Numbered from the stretch's first letter, positions 10,108 through 17,954 are shown. The stretch: DNA of 64,000 bases from Chloroflexota bacterium (GCA_016234495.1 JACRBI010000026.1:48859-112858); one strand, 5' to 3'. Program-made: numbers and translations. The notes: generated by a model from the letters alone, not told the origin.

Positions 10108-10896
10108 ATGAGCGCCATCATTCTTGACGGTTCGATCGTGCATTACGAAGCCCTGGGACGCGGCCGCCCCATTGTCTTTTTGCACGGCTGGGTCGGCTCG
10201 TGGCGTTACTGGATCAACGCCATGCAGATCGCCTCCACATCCTACCGCGCCTACGCCATAGACCTCTTCGGCTTTGGCGATACCACGCGCGACCCCAGTC
10301 ACTATCCCATTGAACGCCAGGCAGAATTGATTGACCGCTTTCTCGAAGAAATGGGCATCGGCAAGGTCGCGCTGGTCGGGCACGGCCTCGGCGCATTGGT
10401 TGGATTTTCATTCATCAAGCAATGGCCGAAAAGCGTTGACCGAATCATGGCGATCAACTGTCCGCTGGATTCCGACTCGGTCAACTCGCGCATGAGGACT
10501 GCCGCCATAACTGAACTGGTCGAATGGCTGGCTGTTCGCACTCCAGAGGCAGCATCCGCCCTTTCAGACGCATCCAAAACCGACCCGCAAGCTGTCTCTG
10601 CTTCGTTGACAGGATTCCTGTCGAATGGCTATTTCGCCGACATCCGCAACCTCGGCATTCCCGGGTTATTCGTCTCCGGGCCGAATGATCCGGCCATCGC
10701 CATGCCAACCCAGGAAAAAATCGACGCCCTGCCAAACCACATGCACCACATCAGCCTCGAAAGCACCGGGCACTTCCCGATGATCGAAACCCCAAACCAG
10801 TTCAACCGCCTGATGACCGACTTCCTAGCGCTGGACTCGGGCGTGAGTCCGCGGGAATTGCAGATGAAAGAGGAATGGAAACGCAGAGTCCGCTGA
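10108..10896 (+). CDS. Alpha/beta hydrolase-fold protein lacking the nucleophile
   Basis: A 262-residue alpha/beta hydrolase. It has the oxyanion motif FLHGWVGSW, a nucleophile-elbow region, an acid in SGPNDP and the catalytic-type His in STGHFPM. The elbow normally reads G-x-S-x-G but here reads G-H-G-L-G; the codons around 10378-10392 confirm Gly in place of Ser. A classical Ser-His-Asp mechanism is therefore excluded unless another residue substitutes. The gene lies seven bases behind a receiver gene and is followed by a strong terminator, so it closes the signalling operon. It may be a ligand-binding pseudo-hydrolase in the same pathway, by analogy with RsbQ-type sensor hydrolases; this is inference. 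Confidence 0.85.
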   Translation: MSAIILDGSIVHYEALGRGRPIVFLHGWVGSWRYWINAMQIASTSYRAYAIDLFGFGDTTRDPSHYPIERQAELIDRFLEEMGIGKVALVGHGLGALVGFSFIKQWPKSVDRIMAINCPLDSDSVNSRMRTAAITELVEWLAVRTPEAASALSDASKTDPQAVSASLTGFLSNGYFADIRNLGIPGLFVSGPNDPAIAMPTQEKIDALPNHMHHISLESTGHFPMIETPNQFNRLMTDFLALDSGVSPRELQMKEEWKRRVR

Positions 10897-10898
10897 CC

Positions 10899-10930
10899 AT
10901 ACCGTGAGACCTTCTCGCGGTATTTTTTTA
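10899..10930 (+). terminator. Rho-independent terminator of the signalling operon
   Basis: TACCGTGAG (10900-10908) pairs with CTCGCGGTA (10914-10922) with one G-U pair and a five-base loop, followed at once by seven T. Confidence 0.9.
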
Positions 10931-10931
10931 C

Positions 10932-10960
10932 TTGACATCCCCAACCCAGGGTCATATACT
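10932..10960 (+). promoter_or_regulatory. Sigma70-type promoter of the thiamine operon
   Basis: TTGACA at 10932-10937, a 17-base spacer and TATACT at 10955-10960 make a near-consensus promoter. The expected start is about 10967, just upstream of the riboswitch aptamer. Confidence 0.85.
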
Positions 10961-10972
10961 CGCAGCACACAA

Positions 10973-11070
10973 TTGAACGGGGAGCCTGCATTGACAGGCT
11001 GAGAGGAGCATCCTTGCTCGACCCGCATTACCTGATCTGGTTAATACCAGCGGAGGGACTCTTGATTCAA
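10973..11070 (+). promoter_or_regulatory. TPP riboswitch aptamer (THI element)
   Basis: The conserved THI-box blocks are present in order: GGCTGAGAGG (about 10998-11007), GACCC (about 11020-11024), ACCTGATCTGG (11030-11040), TTAATACCAGCG and GGAGGGA. The flanks ATTGAA and TTCAA can form the closing P1 helix. The element binds thiamine pyrophosphate and precedes thiamine uptake and pyrophosphokinase genes. Switching is through the terminator immediately downstream. Confidence 0.95.
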
Positions 11071-11075
11071 GTACA

Positions 11076-11106
11076 GCCATCCTCCGCCCGAGGATGGCTT
11101 TCGTTT
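11076..11106 (+). terminator. Riboswitch-controlled terminator
   Basis: GCCATCCTC (11076-11084) pairs perfectly with GAGGATGGC (11090-11098) around a CGCCC loop, followed by a T-rich tract. CCTCCGC (11081-11087), in its left arm, is also fully complementary to GCGGAGG (11050-11056) in the 3' end of the aptamer, which supplies an alternative antiterminator pairing. Confidence 0.88.
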
Positions 11107-11114
11107 AAGAGCCT

Positions 11115-11231
11115 GTTTCTTAAATGCTTTTTACCACAGAGGCCACAGAGATCACGGAGAAAAACCTCTTAAAACCTCTGTGCGTTCCGTGTTCTCTGTG
11201 GTGAAATCTTTTGTTTTTTGACTTAAGAAAC
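11115..11231. repeat. Palindromic dispersed repeat, family A copy 1, in the thiN leader
   Basis: The core 11131-11205 is an imperfect palindrome with arms ACCACAGAGGCCACAGAG and CTCTGTG..CTCTGTGGT. It is flanked by an outer inverted pair GTTTCTTAA (11115-11123) and TTAAGAAAC (11223-11231). Related copies occur at 13017-13078, 14696-14769 and 35909-35982. Here it lies between the riboswitch terminator and the thiN ribosome site. Confidence 0.85.
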
Positions 11232-11253
11232 GCTCTACAAGGAGAATATTGAT

Positions 11254-11895
11254 ATGCCGCGTATCGTTATCTTTGCCAATGGATTGATGCCCGAACCTGA
11301 ACGTGTCCGTGCTTTGCTGCGTCCCGATGATTTTCTGATCGGCGCCGATGGAGGCGCGCGTCACATCATGTCGCTTGGGCTGCTGCCAAACTTTGTGATC
11401 GGCGACCTTGATTCACTGACAGAAGATGACATGTACGAACTCGGCAGCGCAGATGTGAGGGTTGACCAATATCCGGCGGACAAGGACGAGACCGATCTCG
11501 AACTCGCCATTAAATACGCGCTTCAATTGGATTTCACATCCATCGTCATCATTGCCGCATTGGGCGGACGGACAGATCAAGCACTTGGCAATATCTCCCT
11601 GCTGACCGACCTCGCCGCGTCCAATGCCGACATCCGCTTTGATGACGGGGTGGAGGAAATGTTCTTTTGCCGGAATCAGGCACAGGTCAAAGGAAGAAGC
11701 GCTGACCTCGTTTCGCTCATCCCATGGGGGGGTGATGTCAGCGGCGTTGTCACCACTGGTTTGAAATGGACATTGCGCGGCGAAACTCTTTTCTCGTATA
11801 AAACGCGCGGCATCAGTAATGAAATGATTGATGGCACTGCAACGGTTCAGGTCCAGTCCGGCCTCCTCCTCATCGTCCACCGCCGTGCTGACTGA
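11254..11895 (+). CDS. thiN: Thiamine pyrophosphokinase
   Basis: A 213-residue thiamine pyrophosphokinase, which converts thiamine and ATP to TPP and AMP in the cytosol. It has the family motifs ADGGARH, IGDLDSL, DKDETDLE and GGRTDQALGN in the N-terminal catalytic domain and a C-terminal beta domain with the SLIPWGG pattern. AAGGAG precedes the ATG. As first gene behind the TPP riboswitch it makes the very ligand that shuts the operon off. The following gene encodes the substrate-binding protein of a thiamine importer, so the operon performs salvage rather than synthesis. Confidence 0.95.
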   Translation: MPRIVIFANGLMPEPERVRALLRPDDFLIGADGGARHIMSLGLLPNFVIGDLDSLTEDDMYELGSADVRVDQYPADKDETDLELAIKYALQLDFTSIVIIAALGGRTDQALGNISLLTDLAASNADIRFDDGVEEMFFCRNQAQVKGRSADLVSLIPWGGDVSGVVTTGLKWTLRGETLFSYKTRGISNEMIDGTATVQVQSGLLLIVHRRAD

Positions 11896-11934
11896 TCACT
11901 ATTTACTGGTTACTAAAAAACTGGAGTCTAATTA

Positions 11935-12990
11935 ATGAAACGCTTCAAAATTCTTTCTTCTTTCTTCTTTCTTCTTGCCGCCTTCTGCCTTCTGCTTTCT
12001 GCTTGTGCGCCAACACCGATAGAGCCCCAAACCATCACAGTGATGACCCACGACTCGTTTGCCATCAGCGAGGATGTGGTCAAAGCCTTTGAAGCGGAGA
12101 ACAATGCCAAGGTCTCTTTCATTCAAAGCGGTGACGCGGGATCCATGCTCAATCAAGCCGTCCTCACCAAAGACGCTCCCATCGCGGATGTCATCTTCGG
12201 AGTGGACAATACCTTCCTCTCGCGCGCCCTCGAAGCGGACATTTTCGAAGCCTACGCCTCGCCTGCGTTGACGGATATTGCCGACGAATTCAAATTGGAT
12301 TCGTCCAACCGCGCCCTGCCCGTGGACTATGGCGATGTGTGCATCAATTACGATAAAGCTTATTTCGCCGAAAACAATCTCGCTGTTCCGCAATCTTTTG
12401 AAGACCTCGCAAAACCTGAATACAAGGGATTGCTGGTTGTCGAGAATCCTGCCACCTCGTCACCTGGGCTTGCCTTTTTGCTTGCCACCCGCGCTCACTT
12501 CGGTGACGGGTATCTTGATTACTGGAAGAGCCTGAAAGAAAACGGCGCTGTCGTTGTGGACGGATGGGAAACCGCCTACTACACCAACTTCTCCGCATCC
12601 TCTGGCAAGGGACCTCAGCCGATGGTTGTCTCGTACGCCTCCAGCCCCGCCGCGGAAGTGTTCTTGGCTTCGCCCCAGCCAAGCGAATCCCCGACCGCAT
12701 CCATCGTCGCTTCGGGCATGTGCTTCCGTCAAATTGAATTTGTCGGCATCTTGAAGAACACACCCAATCAACCCCTTGCCCAAAAATTTGTAGACTTTAT
12801 GCTGAGCAAGAAATTTCAGGACGATATGCCGTTGAATATGTTCGTTTATCCAGTCAATAAGAACGCTCAATTGCCTGAAGTCTTCACAAGCTTTGCGCAG
12901 GTTGCCAAAGAACCTGCCATAATTTCCGCCGCAGAGATCGCATCCAACCGCGACGCATGGATCGAGGCCTGGGCAGCGGCAATGAAGTAA
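11935..12990 (+). CDS. thiB: Thiamine ABC transporter substrate-binding lipoprotein
   Basis: A 351-residue periplasmic-binding protein of the ThiB/TbpA type. The N-terminus is a lipoprotein signal with the lipobox LLLSAC, so the mature protein would be tethered through that Cys. Family features include TVMTHDSFAIS near the mature start, DYGDVCINYDK and NPATSSPGLAFLLAT. The gene lies 39 bases behind thiN and directly before the permease. The signal-peptide codons consist of a low-complexity pyrimidine tract (TTCTTTC and CTTCTGC units), which looks like a captured microrepeat. Thiamine specificity is inferred from the riboswitch and neighbours. Confidence 0.92.
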   Translation: MKRFKILSSFFFLLAAFCLLLSACAPTPIEPQTITVMTHDSFAISEDVVKAFEAENNAKVSFIQSGDAGSMLNQAVLTKDAPIADVIFGVDNTFLSRALEADIFEAYASPALTDIADEFKLDSSNRALPVDYGDVCINYDKAYFAENNLAVPQSFEDLAKPEYKGLLVVENPATSSPGLAFLLATRAHFGDGYLDYWKSLKENGAVVVDGWETAYYTNFSASSGKGPQPMVVSYASSPAAEVFLASPQPSESPTASIVASGMCFRQIEFVGILKNTPNQPLAQKFVDFMLSKKFQDDMPLNMFVYPVNKNAQLPEVFTSFAQVAKEPAIISAAEIASNRDAWIEAWAAAMK

Positions 12991-12997
12991 AAGGCAC

Positions 12998-14689
12998 ATG
13001 CAAAATAATACCTTGCCTCACGGAGACGCGAAGTCGCGGGGAAGTTTTTTTCTCCGTGCCCTCGTGTCTCCGTGGTTTTCCCGCCTTTCACTTTGGCTCG
13101 CGCCGATCCTCTTCCTGCTCATTTTTTTCTTCCAACCCCTCGCGCGGATCATGGTGCTGGCATTTAATTCTTCGGCGTTCACGCAGAAGAATTTTGAAGT
13201 CATCCTCTCCGTTACTGGCTTCACTTTTTATCAGGCGATTCTTTCCACGATTTTAACTTTCGTCCTCGGACTGCCATCTGCCGTCCTCTTCTCACGCTTC
13301 AACTTTCATGGCAAATCACTCCTCCGCGCGCTCACGGCTGTCCCTTTCATGCTCCCAACCGTTGTCGTCGCCTCAAGTTTCAACGCACTTGTCGGCAATC
13401 ACGGCTTATTTTCTTTCTTCACGCAAAGCGTTCACCCTTCATCCTTCATCCTTATATTATCCGCCCACGTTTTCTACAACACCACCATCGTCATCCGCAT
13501 CGTCGGCAACGCCCTCTCACGCCTTGACCCGAAACTCGAAGCCGCCGCCCGTTCCCTCGGCGCGGACTCGTTCCACGTGTGGAAAAATATCACTTTTCCA
13601 TTACTTCGCCCATCATTGCTTGCCGCAGCCTTGCTCGTCTTCATGTTTGATTTCACCAGTTTCGGCGTGATCCTCCTGCTCGGCGGCTCGAACCTTGCCA
13701 CCCTCGAAGTTGAAATTTATCTGCGCGTGCTCAAACTTCCCAACCTGCCGCTCGCTGCCCTGCTTTCTGTCATTCAACTTATTTTCACGCTCATCTTTTC
13801 CGTTCTTTACACCCGCACCATCAGCCAAGTCACCACCCAAACCGCGCCAAGATTTTCACTTGCAAACAAACCCAAAACCATCCGTGAACGCGCTTTTGTA
13901 ATTACCAATTACCTATTACTAATTACCTTCTTCCTTCTGCCTTTAATTTCCCTCCCCATCCGTTCCCTCACCCGCCTCGAAGCGGACCGTGGTCAACGCG
14001 GCGAAGTCCAATATGGATTCACCACCGACTATTACAAGGAACTTTTCATCAACCGCCGCGGATCTTTGTTCTACGTCCCGCCGATTCAAGCCGCCGCCAA
14101 TTCGCTTGGATATGCCAGCGTCACCGTTTTTCTTTCGCTCGCGCTCGGCTATCCCGCTGCGTACGCGCTTGCCAAACCCACCCGCCTCGAAAAATTTCTC
14201 GACCCGCTCATCATGCTCCCGCTTGGTTCGTCGGCGGTGATGCTTGGGCTGGGCTTCATCATTTCTTTTGGGCGTTCTCTCGCTTCGCCGTGGTTTGTTC
14301 CCATCGCGCATACGCTGGTTGCACTTCCGTTTGTGATTCGCACATTACAACCCGCGCTCGCTTCAATCCCCGAAAGGTTACGTCAAGCCGCATCCACTTT
14401 GGGTGCGTCGCCATTTCGCGTTTGGCAGACGGTTGATCTTCCAATTCTCTCGCGCGCCACACTGAGCGCCGCAACTTTTGCTTTTACTGTATCGCTCGGC
14501 GAGTTTGGCGCGACCCTGCTGCTCACACGCCCCGAGTACCCGACCATCCCGATTGCCATTCAACGGTTTCTGTCCCAACCTGGCGGACTTAATTTTGGTC
14601 AGGCGATGGCGATGGCGACTCTGCTCATGCTGCTCACCACGCTTGCGATTCTTGTCATCGAAAAACTGCGCCTGTCCGACACCATCTAA
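12998..14689 (+). CDS. thiP: Thiamine ABC transporter permease (two fused membrane domains)
   Basis: A 563-residue permease made of two fused BPD-type domains of about six membrane helices each. Each has its own ATPase-coupling EAA loop: EAAARSLGADSFHVW near residue 180 and RQAASTLGASPFRVW near 465. This two-domain arrangement is typical of ThiP. The first about 33 residues, before the first helix (APILFLLIFF), are encoded by a family A palindromic repeat at 13017-13078. No other Met is available before the first helix, so this repeat-coded N-terminus is needed. A TTCATCC microrepeat and an AATTACC microrepeat also lie inside the frame (about 13436 and 13899). Confidence 0.92.
   Translation: MQNNTLPHGDAKSRGSFFLRALVSPWFSRLSLWLAPILFLLIFFFQPLARIMVLAFNSSAFTQKNFEVILSVTGFTFYQAILSTILTFVLGLPSAVLFSRFNFHGKSLLRALTAVPFMLPTVVVASSFNALVGNHGLFSFFTQSVHPSSFILILSAHVFYNTTIVIRIVGNALSRLDPKLEAAARSLGADSFHVWKNITFPLLRPSLLAAALLVFMFDFTSFGVILLLGGSNLATLEVEIYLRVLKLPNLPLAALLSVIQLIFTLIFSVLYTRTISQVTTQTAPRFSLANKPKTIRERAFVITNYLLLITFFLLPLISLPIRSLTRLEADRGQRGEVQYGFTTDYYKELFINRRGSLFYVPPIQAAANSLGYASVTVFLSLALGYPAAYALAKPTRLEKFLDPLIMLPLGSSAVMLGLGFIISFGRSLASPWFVPIAHTLVALPFVIRTLQPALASIPERLRQAASTLGASPFRVWQTVDLPILSRATLSAATFAFTVSLGEFGATLLLTRPEYPTIPIAIQRFLSQPGGLNFGQAMAMATLLMLLTTLAILVIEKLRLSDTI
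13017..13078. repeat. Family A palindromic repeat inside the thiP frame
   Basis: CACGGAGACGCGAAG is answered by CTCCGTG..GTGTCTCCGTGG. The arms resemble the copies at 11131, 14696 and 35909. It is translated in frame as part of the cytoplasmic N-terminus of ThiP. Confidence 0.8.
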
Positions 14690-14695
14690 TAGACT

Positions 14696-14769
14696 TTACC
14701 ACGGAGGTCACAGAGAACACCGAGAAGAGCAATTGAAAATCTCTGTGCCCTCTGTGCTCTCTGTGGTAA
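14696..14769. repeat. Family A palindromic repeat between thiP and thiQ
   Basis: TTACCACGGAGGTCACAGAG is mirrored by CTCTGTG..CTCTCTGTGGTAA. It fills almost the whole thiP-thiQ gap and ends just before the AAAGGA ribosome site of the ATPase gene. Confidence 0.88.
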
Positions 14770-14781
14770 AAAAGGATTCTC

Positions 14782-15801
14782 ATGCTCGAAGTCCGCGATA
14801 TTTTCAAAGCCTACGAAAACAAACCGCTGCTGCGCGGCATTTCATTTTCCGTTGCACAGGGCGAGACCATTTGTTTGCTCGGTGCGTCAGGCAGTGGCAA
14901 GTCCACCCTCTTGCGGATGATCGCTGGTCTGGAGTCTCCTGAAAGCGGACAGTTCCTGTTTAATCAAATTGACCTCGCCCAAACACCGCCTCACCTCCGC
15001 GACTTTGGCTTGGTCTTTCAAGACTATGGGCTTTTTCCTCACCTGGACATTTTCGACAACGTGGCGTTCGGGTTGAAGATGAGGAACGTCCCTGCCGAAA
15101 TCATAAAACCAAAAGTCTCTGAAATGTTGGAGTTGGTCAATTTGACAGGGTTCGAAACCCGCAGAGTGACCGACCTCTCAGGCGGCGAGCAGCAGCGTGT
15201 GGCGCTCGCCCGCGCCCTCGCGCCAAGTCCGCGCCTGCTGATGTTCGATGAACCCCTCGGCGCATTGGACAAATCTTTGAAGGAAGATTTGCTGAATCAA
15301 ATACGCGCCATTTTACATAAAACGAAAATCCCTGCTATTTATGTCACCCACGACCAGGACGAAGCCTTCACCATCGCAGACCGCATCCTGTTCCTGCACG
15401 ACGGTGAAATCATCCGCGATGGCACGCCTGATGAAGTATGGACAAATCCCAAATCTGCATGGGCAGCACGGATGTTGGGCATGGGTAATGTCATCGAAGG
15501 GGAAATAATAAGGATGAACGCTTCGCGTGAAGGCAGAACGCTTCGCGTGAATGTGAAAACAGGTGTTGGTATATTTACTTTGGATTGCAAACATAAACAC
15601 CCAAAGGGCGAGAAAATTTCGTTGTTGTTGAAACAGTCAGAGGATGGGATTGACGAGATAAAACTCAAAGTGGAAGACGTGCTTTTTAAGCAGGATCAAT
15701 TTCAGGTTAAATTAAGAGGCGGGCTTGTCATCCACATGAAAGACGCCCCGAAGATTGGTCAAATCATTCGCGTGAGGGTTCAGGTAGAATGTCTCGCATG
15801 A
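14782..15801 (+). CDS. thiQ: Thiamine ABC transporter ATPase with TOBE-like domain
   Basis: A 339-residue ABC ATPase. It has Walker A GASGSGKST, Q-loop VFQDYGLFPHLD, signature LSGGEQQRVALARAL, Walker B LLMFDEPLGALD and switch His in YVTHDQDEA. It is about 100 residues longer than enterobacterial ThiQ because of a C-terminal TOBE-like regulatory domain, so it resembles the FbpC/PotA group in architecture; the thiamine role comes from the operon. Inside the TOBE region a 16-base direct repeat (15516-15531 and 15536-15551) encodes NASREG-RTLRVN. The end overlaps the next gene. Confidence 0.88.
   Translation: MLEVRDIFKAYENKPLLRGISFSVAQGETICLLGASGSGKSTLLRMIAGLESPESGQFLFNQIDLAQTPPHLRDFGLVFQDYGLFPHLDIFDNVAFGLKMRNVPAEIIKPKVSEMLELVNLTGFETRRVTDLSGGEQQRVALARALAPSPRLLMFDEPLGALDKSLKEDLLNQIRAILHKTKIPAIYVTHDQDEAFTIADRILFLHDGEIIRDGTPDEVWTNPKSAWAARMLGMGNVIEGEIIRMNASREGRTLRVNVKTGVGIFTLDCKHKHPKGEKISLLLKQSEDGIDEIKLKVEDVLFKQDQFQVKLRGGLVIHMKDAPKIGQIIRVRVQVECLA
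15516..15551 (+). repeat. Short direct repeat inside thiQ
   Basis: GAACGCTTCGCGTGAA occurs twice with a 20-base period (15516-15531, 15536-15551). The period is not a multiple of three, so the two copies are read in different frames. Confidence 0.85.
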
Positions 15802-16247
15802 AGGTCTTGAAGAAAAATCTTGCAGACGAGGTGACGTGGCAATATGAAGGCGTGGTCTTGAGACGCGAAGAAAATGCTGTGACATTGGAGGCGTTGTTCA
15901 ATCGTGATGACATGCCGTTTATGGACATCGTCTTAAAACGCAATGACCGCTTTGTGGAAACGTTTTATTCAGACCGCTGGTACAACATCTTCGAAATTTA
16001 CGACCGCGATGATGGAAAGTTCAAAGGCTGGTATTGCAACCTTGGCAAGCCCGCCATCATCGAAGATGATTTTGTTTCGTATGTTGATCTTGCGCTGGAT
16101 GTGTGGGTTTCAGCAAATGGGGAACAGACTGTGCTTGATGAAGATGAACTTGAAGACTTGAATTTGGATGAGCCGTTGAAGAAAAAAGTATTTGATAGTT
16201 TGCTGGAATTACAGAATCTTATTAAAGCAAAAAGTCCTCCGAGCTAA
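15789..16247 (+). CDS. DUF402 family protein
   Basis: A 152-residue DUF402 protein, the fold shared by FomD and a nucleoside di-/triphosphatase of Gram-positive bacteria. It shows the family core in YNIFEIYDRDDGKFKGWYCN, GKPAIIEDDFVSYVDLALD and VLDEDEL, with many acidic residues suited to divalent metals. The ATG at 15789 overlaps thiQ by 13 bases. A second ATG at 15798 makes a classic ATGA overlap with the thiQ stop and is an equally good start. It is the last gene of the thiamine operon, just before a terminator. A phosphohydrolase role is inferred; any link to thiamine phosphates is unproven. Confidence 0.82.
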   Translation: MSRMKVLKKNLADEVTWQYEGVVLRREENAVTLEALFNRDDMPFMDIVLKRNDRFVETFYSDRWYNIFEIYDRDDGKFKGWYCNLGKPAIIEDDFVSYVDLALDVWVSANGEQTVLDEDELEDLNLDEPLKKKVFDSLLELQNLIKAKSPPS

Positions 16248-16262
16248 GCGGAGGACTTTTTG
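16229..16262. terminator. Bidirectional terminator
   Basis: AAAAGTCCTCCG (16230-16241) pairs perfectly with CGGAGGACTTTT (16249-16260), with A and T runs on both outer sides. It overlaps the stop codon of the DUF402 gene and also serves the convergent small gene on the minus strand. Confidence 0.92.
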
Positions 16263-16269
16263 CTGAAAA

Positions 16270-16425
16270 TTACATTCCCAAGGCTTGCATGATCTGGTCG
16301 CCAAACTGCCAACCCAACGCGAGGGTGGCGCAGCAGCAGCAGAGCAGGACAGCGACTACGATGCCGATGATGAGGCCGGTGTTTTTCTTCTTTGGCGCTT
16401 CGGGGGAAACAGGCATTTCGTTCAT
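16270..16425 (-). CDS. Small single-pass membrane protein with a four-cysteine run
   Basis: A 51-residue protein: a polar N-terminus with three Lys (PKKKN), one membrane helix (about residues 17-38) containing four consecutive Cys (LLCCCCATL) and a short C-terminal tail ending QALGM. A good AGGAGA ribosome site lies before the ATG at 16425. The layout recalls the N-terminal anchor of the metallopeptidase at 24274, which also has a Cys-rich helix. The function is unknown; the Cys run might be a palmitoylation-like or metal/thiol site. DUF4126 and DUF2085 membrane proteins follow upstream on the same strand. Confidence 0.72.
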   Translation of the reverse strand: MNEMPVSPEAPKKKNTGLIIGIVVAVLLCCCCATLALGWQFGDQIMQALGM

Positions 16426-16466
16426 GATTTCTTCTCCTTGTGTATGTGAAATTAATCCTGATTATA

Positions 16467-17042
16467 TCAGGCTGTTTGTTTGGCGCGGCTGGCACGGCGC
16501 GTGAGCCACCAGGCCAGCAGGGTAAAAAAGACGATGAGCAGTACGCCCATGATAACCGGTAAGACCAGCGAAAGAATGGACACGCCAGTCGCGGCGACAT
16601 CTTCCGCGATGCTGACGGGGACGTTGCCTGCGCCGCCTGTGGTGGCTGTCACTGCGGGGCGGACTGCCACTGATTTGACGGCATGAACACTCCCAGCCAC
16701 GAGCAGGCCGCAGGCGAGGGCGAGAACCGGATTTATATCTGTAACCACCTTTGCACTGGCGGCGAAGGCGATCGCGCCTGCGGCCGGGCGGACAACGGTT
16801 TGAATCAGGTCGTTGATGTGATTCACCGCGGGTACTTTATCTGCCAGCATTTCGATGATGACCAGCACGCCGAGCAGGATGAGTATCCACGGGTTGGCGA
16901 TCAGGTCCCAGGGTTGGTTGAGTTTTAGGGTGTCGGGGAAGTAATGTCCGATCACGCCTACGACCAGCAAAGGGATGTATGCATTTAATCCCGCGCTGGC
17001 TGAAAGACCGAATGCGGAAAAGACGCCGAGTAGTAGTTCCAT
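16467..17042 (-). CDS. DUF4126 family membrane protein
   Basis: A 191-residue hydrophobic protein with about five membrane segments, matching the DUF4126 family (start ELLLGVFSAFGLSASAGLNAY and the loop DKVPAVNHINDLIQTVVRP). The middle has a Thr/Gly-rich loop and the C-terminus is basic. AAGGAA precedes the ATG. It lies 16 bases downstream of a DUF2085 gene, so the two are probably one transcript. No biochemical function is known to me for this family. Confidence 0.85.
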   Translation of the reverse strand: MELLLGVFSAFGLSASAGLNAYIPLLVVGVIGHYFPDTLKLNQPWDLIANPWILILLGVLVIIEMLADKVPAVNHINDLIQTVVRPAAGAIAFAASAKVVTDINPVLALACGLLVAGSVHAVKSVAVRPAVTATTGGAGNVPVSIAEDVAATGVSILSLVLPVIMGVLLIVFFTLLAWWLTRRASRAKQTA

Positions 17043-17058
17043 TTGTTATTCCTTTCTT

Positions 17059-17898
17059 TTATCCCAATCCCGGGAACCCGCTCCAGGTGCCGGTAAACTG
17101 CAAGCGGAACAGGTCAATGCTAAGGATCATGAGCAGGGACAGGGTCAGGCCGGCGGCGAAGGGCAGGATCAACTGCCGCGCCGATGTGAAGGTGTTATCC
17201 TCGCGCATGATGATGATCCATAAAATGGCGAAGACGATCACGAGCAATGATAACGTGCCAAGCGCGCTGAGGTAGGCGATCGGGTAGAGAATGATTGGGC
17301 TGTCGAGCAGCACAAGGGTGTTGATGACCGCAATCAGGGCGAGGAGAATGCCGAAGGGTTTCCAATCCAGTGAAGGGCGGTCGTCCTGTTCGCGCCACAG
17401 CGTCTGATTGACGATCGGATATAGAACTGCCGCAAGCGCAATTCCCATGCCGCTGCCCGTGAAGAGGCGCAAAATATTATTTGGGATATAAAGATTTGGG
17501 ATTTGATCCAGTCTGCCGGGCGAGGTTTGTTTGAGAAGATATAAATAGGAATTGCTACCGTCGATGCCGAAGGCAAGGAAGAATAGGACGAGCACGGCAA
17601 TGATTCCGCGTGAGGGGAGTTTGTTGCGTTTGCCGCTGACGAAGATTTGGAAAATGAGCGCAAAGCCCGCCGCGTAGAACTCGCCGGTGCAGCGCGCGCA
17701 CAATGGGAGTTGGCGTTCCCCGATGTGAAAGGAGCGCGCGTCTATGCGGTGACAGACGGCATAGCCGACCGCGTCCAATTTTCCGAGCGCGCCTTCGGGG
17801 GAAATATACATCCATGCCGCGAACGCAAGAATCGTCGCAACGGGTACGACCCAGCGCAGCGCGTTTTGAAATAATTGTCTTTTGGGTTGTGTAATCAT
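17059..17898 (-). CDS. DUF2085 family membrane protein (leaderless start)
   Basis: A DUF2085 protein of 279 residues with about seven membrane helices and the family signature CHRIDARSF followed by PLCARCTGEF. These Cys residues suggest metal or haem binding. I chose the ATG at 17898 because a strong promoter (TTGCAA at 17934-17929, 17-base spacer, TATAAT at 17911-17906 on the minus strand) would start RNA at about 17899, so earlier in-frame ATGs (17907, 17934) lie inside or upstream of the promoter. Transcription and translation would then start almost together. A DUF4126 gene follows. Confidence 0.85.
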   Translation of the reverse strand: MITQPKRQLFQNALRWVVPVATILAFAAWMYISPEGALGKLDAVGYAVCHRIDARSFHIGERQLPLCARCTGEFYAAGFALIFQIFVSGKRNKLPSRGIIAVLVLFFLAFGIDGSNSYLYLLKQTSPGRLDQIPNLYIPNNILRLFTGSGMGIALAAVLYPIVNQTLWREQDDRPSLDWKPFGILLALIAVINTLVLLDSPIILYPIAYLSALGTLSLLVIVFAILWIIIMREDNTFTSARQLILPFAAGLTLSLLMILSIDLFRLQFTGTWSGFPGLG

Positions 17899-17905
17899 CG
17901 GGTTC

Positions 17906-17934
17906 ATTATATGGGTAATAAGATTGAATTGCAA
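17906..17934 (-). promoter_or_regulatory. Promoter of the DUF2085 gene giving a leaderless mRNA
   Basis: On the minus strand, TTGCAA (17934-17929), 17 bases, then TATAAT (17911-17906). The predicted start is 17899, one base before the ATG at 17898. Confidence 0.8.
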
Positions 17935-17954
17935 GAAAGATGATTGCTTTGCGG

